A stretch of 15,521 nt of DNA from an uncultured Ruminococcus sp. (lineage in GTDB: Bacteria; Bacillota_A; Clostridia; Oscillospirales; Ruminococcaceae): positions 1 through 15,521 of the forward strand of contig CAMOXW010000058.1 in the NCBI GenBank assembly GCA_946629405.1, written 5' to 3'. Under the pieces are notes generated by a model that was not told the DNA's origin, made no database searches, and saw only the letters and a program-made list of their open reading frames with translations. Positions 12,636 through 15,521 of this stretch are shown in pieces. Each line of letters starts with the position of its first letter. The first letter of the stretch is position 1. The translations under genes were made by a program, and so were the position numbers.

Positions 12636-15191
12636 ATGGCAGAACCTAAGAAAAAGACTTCAAAAAAAACCGCTCCCAAGGAGATCGCTGAGCCCACAAA
12701 AAAAGAGGAGAACTCTCAGCTCAGAAACGATCAGAACCAGTTCTGGTCGGTGATACTTTTCGCAGCAGGCATCCTAACCGCAATGATGGTGCTTATTACC
12801 GGCTCAGCCGGATGGCACGCGATTCACCGCTTCCTGCTCGGAATGTTCGGCATCGCCGCTTTCTTCGTCCCCATGATACTTATTTATACTGCCGTCCAGA
12901 TCGGCATGGAAAAAAGCCAGAAGTGCGTTGCAGGCCGTGCTGTCTGGGGTGTTGCACTGATGTTCCTGACAAGCGCTGCGATACAGATATTCTTCGTCGG
13001 CGAGCTTCCCGGTTCAAGCTTCAGGGAACAGCTCAGGGAGCTTTATGCGGACGGCTCAGAGCTGCGCGGCGGCGGTGTCGCAAGCATGGTCATCGCCGGT
13101 GTGCTCATAAGAGGCTTCGGAGGCCTCGGCGCAAGGATCATTACTATAATAATGTTCTTCGTCTTCGGTATGCTTCTCACAGGGCTTAGCCTCCTCGAAT
13201 TCCTGGATATGCTCTCTCCGCCGTTCAGATTCATCGGACGCTGCTTCAAGGGCTTCCACTATGTGTCGGTCGGCGGTAAATTCGGCGACGCCTTTGAGGA
13301 GGACGATGACATCGACGACGAGAAGGAGAAAAAAAGCTTCGCCAAGGATATGGAGGCTATCGAGATAGTCAACAGCCGCGCCTCACGCAGCGAAAAACAC
13401 CCTGAGCCCGTGATCGCTCCCCCGGCTCCTGCCGATGAGCAGCGCGTTATCCCTGTCAGCGTCCCGGTAGTACATAATTCCGGCAGCGGGGATGACTTCC
13501 TCCTCGATATCCCGCTCCCGACAGATGACCTTATCCCGCCTCAGAAGGAGCCTCCCGCCGAAAAACACATCAGCCTCAGAAAGAAAAAGTCCCCCGATGA
13601 TGGACTTGAATCCCTCATCGAACGTGAGGCAGGCAGAAAGCGTACAACTCCCGATGAGCTCTCCATTGACATTCCGACAGGCGATGAACCCCCTCAGCCT
13701 GAGGTCGAAAAGGTCTATATTCTCCCGCCGCTCGACCTGCTCACTCCCCCCGAGGTGAAGTCCAACAGCGCTGAGGCTGCCTCGGAAATGCGCGAAAAGG
13801 CTGAGATAATCGTGAACGCCTTCCGCAGCTTCGGTGTCGAGGTGCATATCAAGGATATCTTCCGCGGCCCCTCTATCACCCGCTATGAGATACAGCCCGG
13901 CCCCGGCGTCAAGGTCTCGAAGATCAAGGGCCTCGAGGACGATATCGCCCTCAACCTCGCCGCTCAGGGCGTGAGGATAGAAGCTCCCGTGCCCGGGAAA
14001 TCCGTTGTCGGCATCGAGGTCCCCAACGAGAACAAGGACACCGTCACCCTGCGCGAGATACTCTCAGCTCCCTCCTTCAAGGCTTCACCAAGCAAGCTCA
14101 CCTTCGCGGTCGGCAAGGACATCGCCGGAAACGTTATCCTCGGCGACGTCGCTAAAATGCCCCACGTCATAATCGCCGGAACTACCGGCTCAGGTAAATC
14201 TGTCTGCACCCGTTCGATCATTATGAGCATCCTCTACAACGCCCGCCCCGACGAGGTAAAGCTCATTCTCATCGACCCCAAAATAGTCGAATTCAAGGTC
14301 TTCGACGGCATCCCCCACCTCCTCATCCCTATCGTCACCGAGGCTAAAAAGGCTGCCGGTGCCCTCAACTGGGCGGTCAACGAGATGATGCGCCGCTACA
14401 AGCTTTTCTCAGATCACGGCGCAAATGACCTGAAATCCTTCAACTCGATCGCACAGAAGGACGAGGGGCTTGCACCTATACCTCAGGTGGTCATATTCAT
14501 CGACGAGCTCGCTGATATGATGCTCGTTGCCGGCAAGGAGGTCGAGGACTCGATCTGCCGTCTTGCACAGATGGGACGTGCTGCCGGTATGCACCTCGTT
14601 GTGGCTACCCAGAGACCTACCACCGACGTCATCACAGGCCTTATCAAGGCTAATATCCCCAGCCGTATCGCACTCTCCGTTATGTCTCAGGTGGACTCGC
14701 GCACTATCATAGATCAGGCTGGCGCGGACAAGCTCCTCGGAAACGGCGATATGCTCTATATGCCCATAGGCACCAACAAGCCGGTTCGTATCCAGGGCTG
14801 CTTTGCGTCAAATAAGGACATCTCCGAGACCCTCGGCTTCATCAAGGATCAGTGCGTTGCTGAGTATGACGAGGCTATCACCGAGGCTGTTGAGAATTAC
14901 GTTCCCCAGACAAAGGGCGGCAGCGATGATGATATCCCCGATGTTGCAGCAGGCTCGGACGAGGACTTCGTTGAACGCGCTATGGAGATCGCTGTCAATG
15001 CAGGTCAGATCTCAACTTCTACCCTCCAGCGCAAGCTCAAGCTAGGCTACGCAAGAGCTGCGCGCGTTATGGACGAGCTCGAGGAAAGAGGAGTTATCGG
15101 ACCAAGTGAGGGCGCTAAGCCAAGACGTGTGCTCATGTCCAAGATGCAGTTCGACGAGCGTAAGCTCCGCCGTATGCAGGATATTGATTAG
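12636..15191 (+). CDS. spoIIIE: DNA translocase SpoIIIE/FtsK
   Basis: This 851-residue protein is a membrane-anchored, ATP-driven dsDNA pump that moves chromosome ends through the division or sporulation septum. A Lys-rich tail (1-25) precedes hydrophobic segments at about 37-57, 66-89, 101-121 and 147-188. A long acidic/Pro-rich linker (215-360) follows, then the alpha domain from about 375. The motor has Walker A GTTGSGKS (515-522), ILIDPK (545-549 region), Walker B VVIFIDELADMM (618-629) and the ATQRPTTDVITGLIKANIPSRIA block (657-679). The gamma domain (about 777-835: VNAGQISTSTLQRKLKLGYARAARVMDELEERGVIG) is the winged helix that reads SRS/KOPS-type orienting sequences. It has a GGAGG site 5 nt before the ATG and follows tepA. 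FtsK and SpoIIIE cannot be told apart by sequence; the tepA context favours SpoIIIE, but its use in sporulation is not shown. Confidence 0.95.
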   Translation: MAEPKKKTSKKTAPKEIAEPTKKEENSQLRNDQNQFWSVILFAAGILTAMMVLITGSAGWHAIHRFLLGMFGIAAFFVPMILIYTAVQIGMEKSQKCVAGRAVWGVALMFLTSAAIQIFFVGELPGSSFREQLRELYADGSELRGGGVASMVIAGVLIRGFGGLGARIITIIMFFVFGMLLTGLSLLEFLDMLSPPFRFIGRCFKGFHYVSVGGKFGDAFEEDDDIDDEKEKKSFAKDMEAIEIVNSRASRSEKHPEPVIAPPAPADEQRVIPVSVPVVHNSGSGDDFLLDIPLPTDDLIPPQKEPPAEKHISLRKKKSPDDGLESLIEREAGRKRTTPDELSIDIPTGDEPPQPEVEKVYILPPLDLLTPPEVKSNSAEAASEMREKAEIIVNAFRSFGVEVHIKDIFRGPSITRYEIQPGPGVKVSKIKGLEDDIALNLAAQGVRIEAPVPGKSVVGIEVPNENKDTVTLREILSAPSFKASPSKLTFAVGKDIAGNVILGDVAKMPHVIIAGTTGSGKSVCTRSIIMSILYNARPDEVKLILIDPKIVEFKVFDGIPHLLIPIVTEAKKAAGALNWAVNEMMRRYKLFSDHGANDLKSFNSIAQKDEGLAPIPQVVIFIDELADMMLVAGKEVEDSICRLAQMGRAAGMHLVVATQRPTTDVITGLIKANIPSRIALSVMSQVDSRTIIDQAGADKLLGNGDMLYMPIGTNKPVRIQGCFASNKDISETLGFIKDQCVAEYDEAITEAVENYVPQTKGGSDDDIPDVAAGSDEDFVERAMEIAVNAGQISTSTLQRKLKLGYARAARVMDELEERGVIGPSEGAKPRRVLMSKMQFDERKLRRMQDID

Positions 15192-15193
15192 CA

Positions 15194-15218
15194 GGGAACG
15201 CTCCCCCGATGCGTTCCC
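15194..15218 (+). other. Stem-loop after spoIIIE without a T-run
   Basis: GGGAACGC pairs perfectly with GCGTTCCC over eight bases around a 9-nt loop, two bases after the spoIIIE stop. The following bases are AGCAGTTAAACTT, not a T-run, so it is probably an intercistronic RNA hairpin and not a terminator. It lies 34 bases before the next gene start and upstream of that gene's ribosome binding site. Confidence 0.5.
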
Positions 15219-15252
15219 AGCAGTTAAACTTCTGATAAAGGAGGTTTTGTAA

Positions 15253-15521
15253 ATGTATGAGGGCTTTCTCCCGACTACCAGAAGGGAAATGGATGAGCTC
15301 GGCATCGAACAGTTCGATTTCATCTACATAACAGGTGACGCCTACGTCGATCACCCAAGCTTCGGTGCGGCTATAATCACAAGACTTATAGAGTCACTCG
15401 GTTTTACCGTCGGAGTTATCGCTCAGCCCGACTGGCGCTCCGACAGGGACTTCCGCCGCTTCGGCAGTCCTAAGTACGCTTTCCTCGTCACCTCCGGCAA
15501 TATCGACTCTATGGTCGCACA
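15253..15521 (+). CDS. YgiQ-family (UPF0313) radical SAM protein, N-terminal part
   Basis: The reading frame runs from an ATG with an AAAGGAGG site at 8 nt spacing to the window end (89 codons, no stop). The protein matches the start of the YgiQ/UPF0313 family: [57 protein letters not shown], ending in [18 protein letters not shown]. The hallmark [12 protein letters not shown] and GVIAQPDW motifs are intact. The radical SAM cysteine motif CxxxCxxC would lie downstream, outside the window. The gene follows spoIIIE by 61 bases on the same strand and may be co-transcribed. The family reaction is not established. The family is clear; its function is not. Confidence 0.92.
   Translation, partial: MYEGFLPTTRREMDELGIEQFDFIYITGDAYVDHPSFGAAIITRLIESLGFTVGVIAQPDWRSDRDFRRFGSPKYAFLVTSGNIDSMVA

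Overview
The window looks like chromosomal DNA from a Gram-positive anaerobe of the Clostridia, most likely a Ruminococcus-like Oscillospiraceae member. This is an inference from protein style, consensus sigma-A promoters with 17-bp spacers, strong AGGAGG-type ribosome binding sites, and a tepA-spoIIIE pair like that of Bacillus and relatives. No IS element, phage gene, CRISPR array, tRNA or rRNA was seen.

Layout. (1) 1-9686, minus strand: a tightly packed series read right to left. It begins with an MBOAT O-acyltransferase (8286-9686), a DHHW/AlgX-like SGNH protein (6702-8273), a FkbH-type HAD enzyme (4904-6691), an acyl carrier protein (4665-4907) and a membrane-anchored metallophosphoesterase (3830-4663). 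It continues with an RlmB/TrmH-type RNA 2'-O-methyltransferase (2974-3732, with its own promoter), a large membrane protein that looks like a catalytically dead P1B-type ATPase (421-2964), and the start of a Gln/Tyr-rich repeat protein that leaves the window at base 1. (2) 9687-10136: a gene-free, AT-rich stretch with the acylation-operon promoter and the terminator of the next unit. (3) 10137-11610, minus strand: an NfeD-family protein and an SPFH/band-7 protein, a common membrane microdomain pair. (4) 11611-11906: a divergent regulatory region with two good promoters facing outward. (5) 11907-15521, plus strand: a ClpP-like protease (TepA type), SpoIIIE/FtsK DNA translocase, and the start of a YgiQ-type radical SAM protein.

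The most interesting biology is the first five genes of the minus-strand series. Their parts match the Dlt (teichoic acid D-alanylation) machine one for one: an activating/loading enzyme (FkbH in place of DltA), a carrier protein (ACP in place of DltC), an MBOAT membrane acyltransferase (DltB) and an extracytoplasmic SGNH protein (DltD). FkbH enzymes load a three-carbon glycerate-derived unit onto ACP. The inferred job is therefore transfer of a glyceryl-like (or related hydroxyacyl) ester to a cell-surface polymer, not D-alanine or acetate. The second notable item is the apparent pseudo-P-type ATPase, which keeps the eight-helix layout but has lost the DKTGT, CPC, TGES and GDGxND motifs. Small-scale regulatory structure also stands out: a promoter buried in the rlmB upstream reading frame, with a hairpin that would bring a distant Shine-Dalgarno next to the start codon, and an anti-Shine-Dalgarno in the tepA leader.
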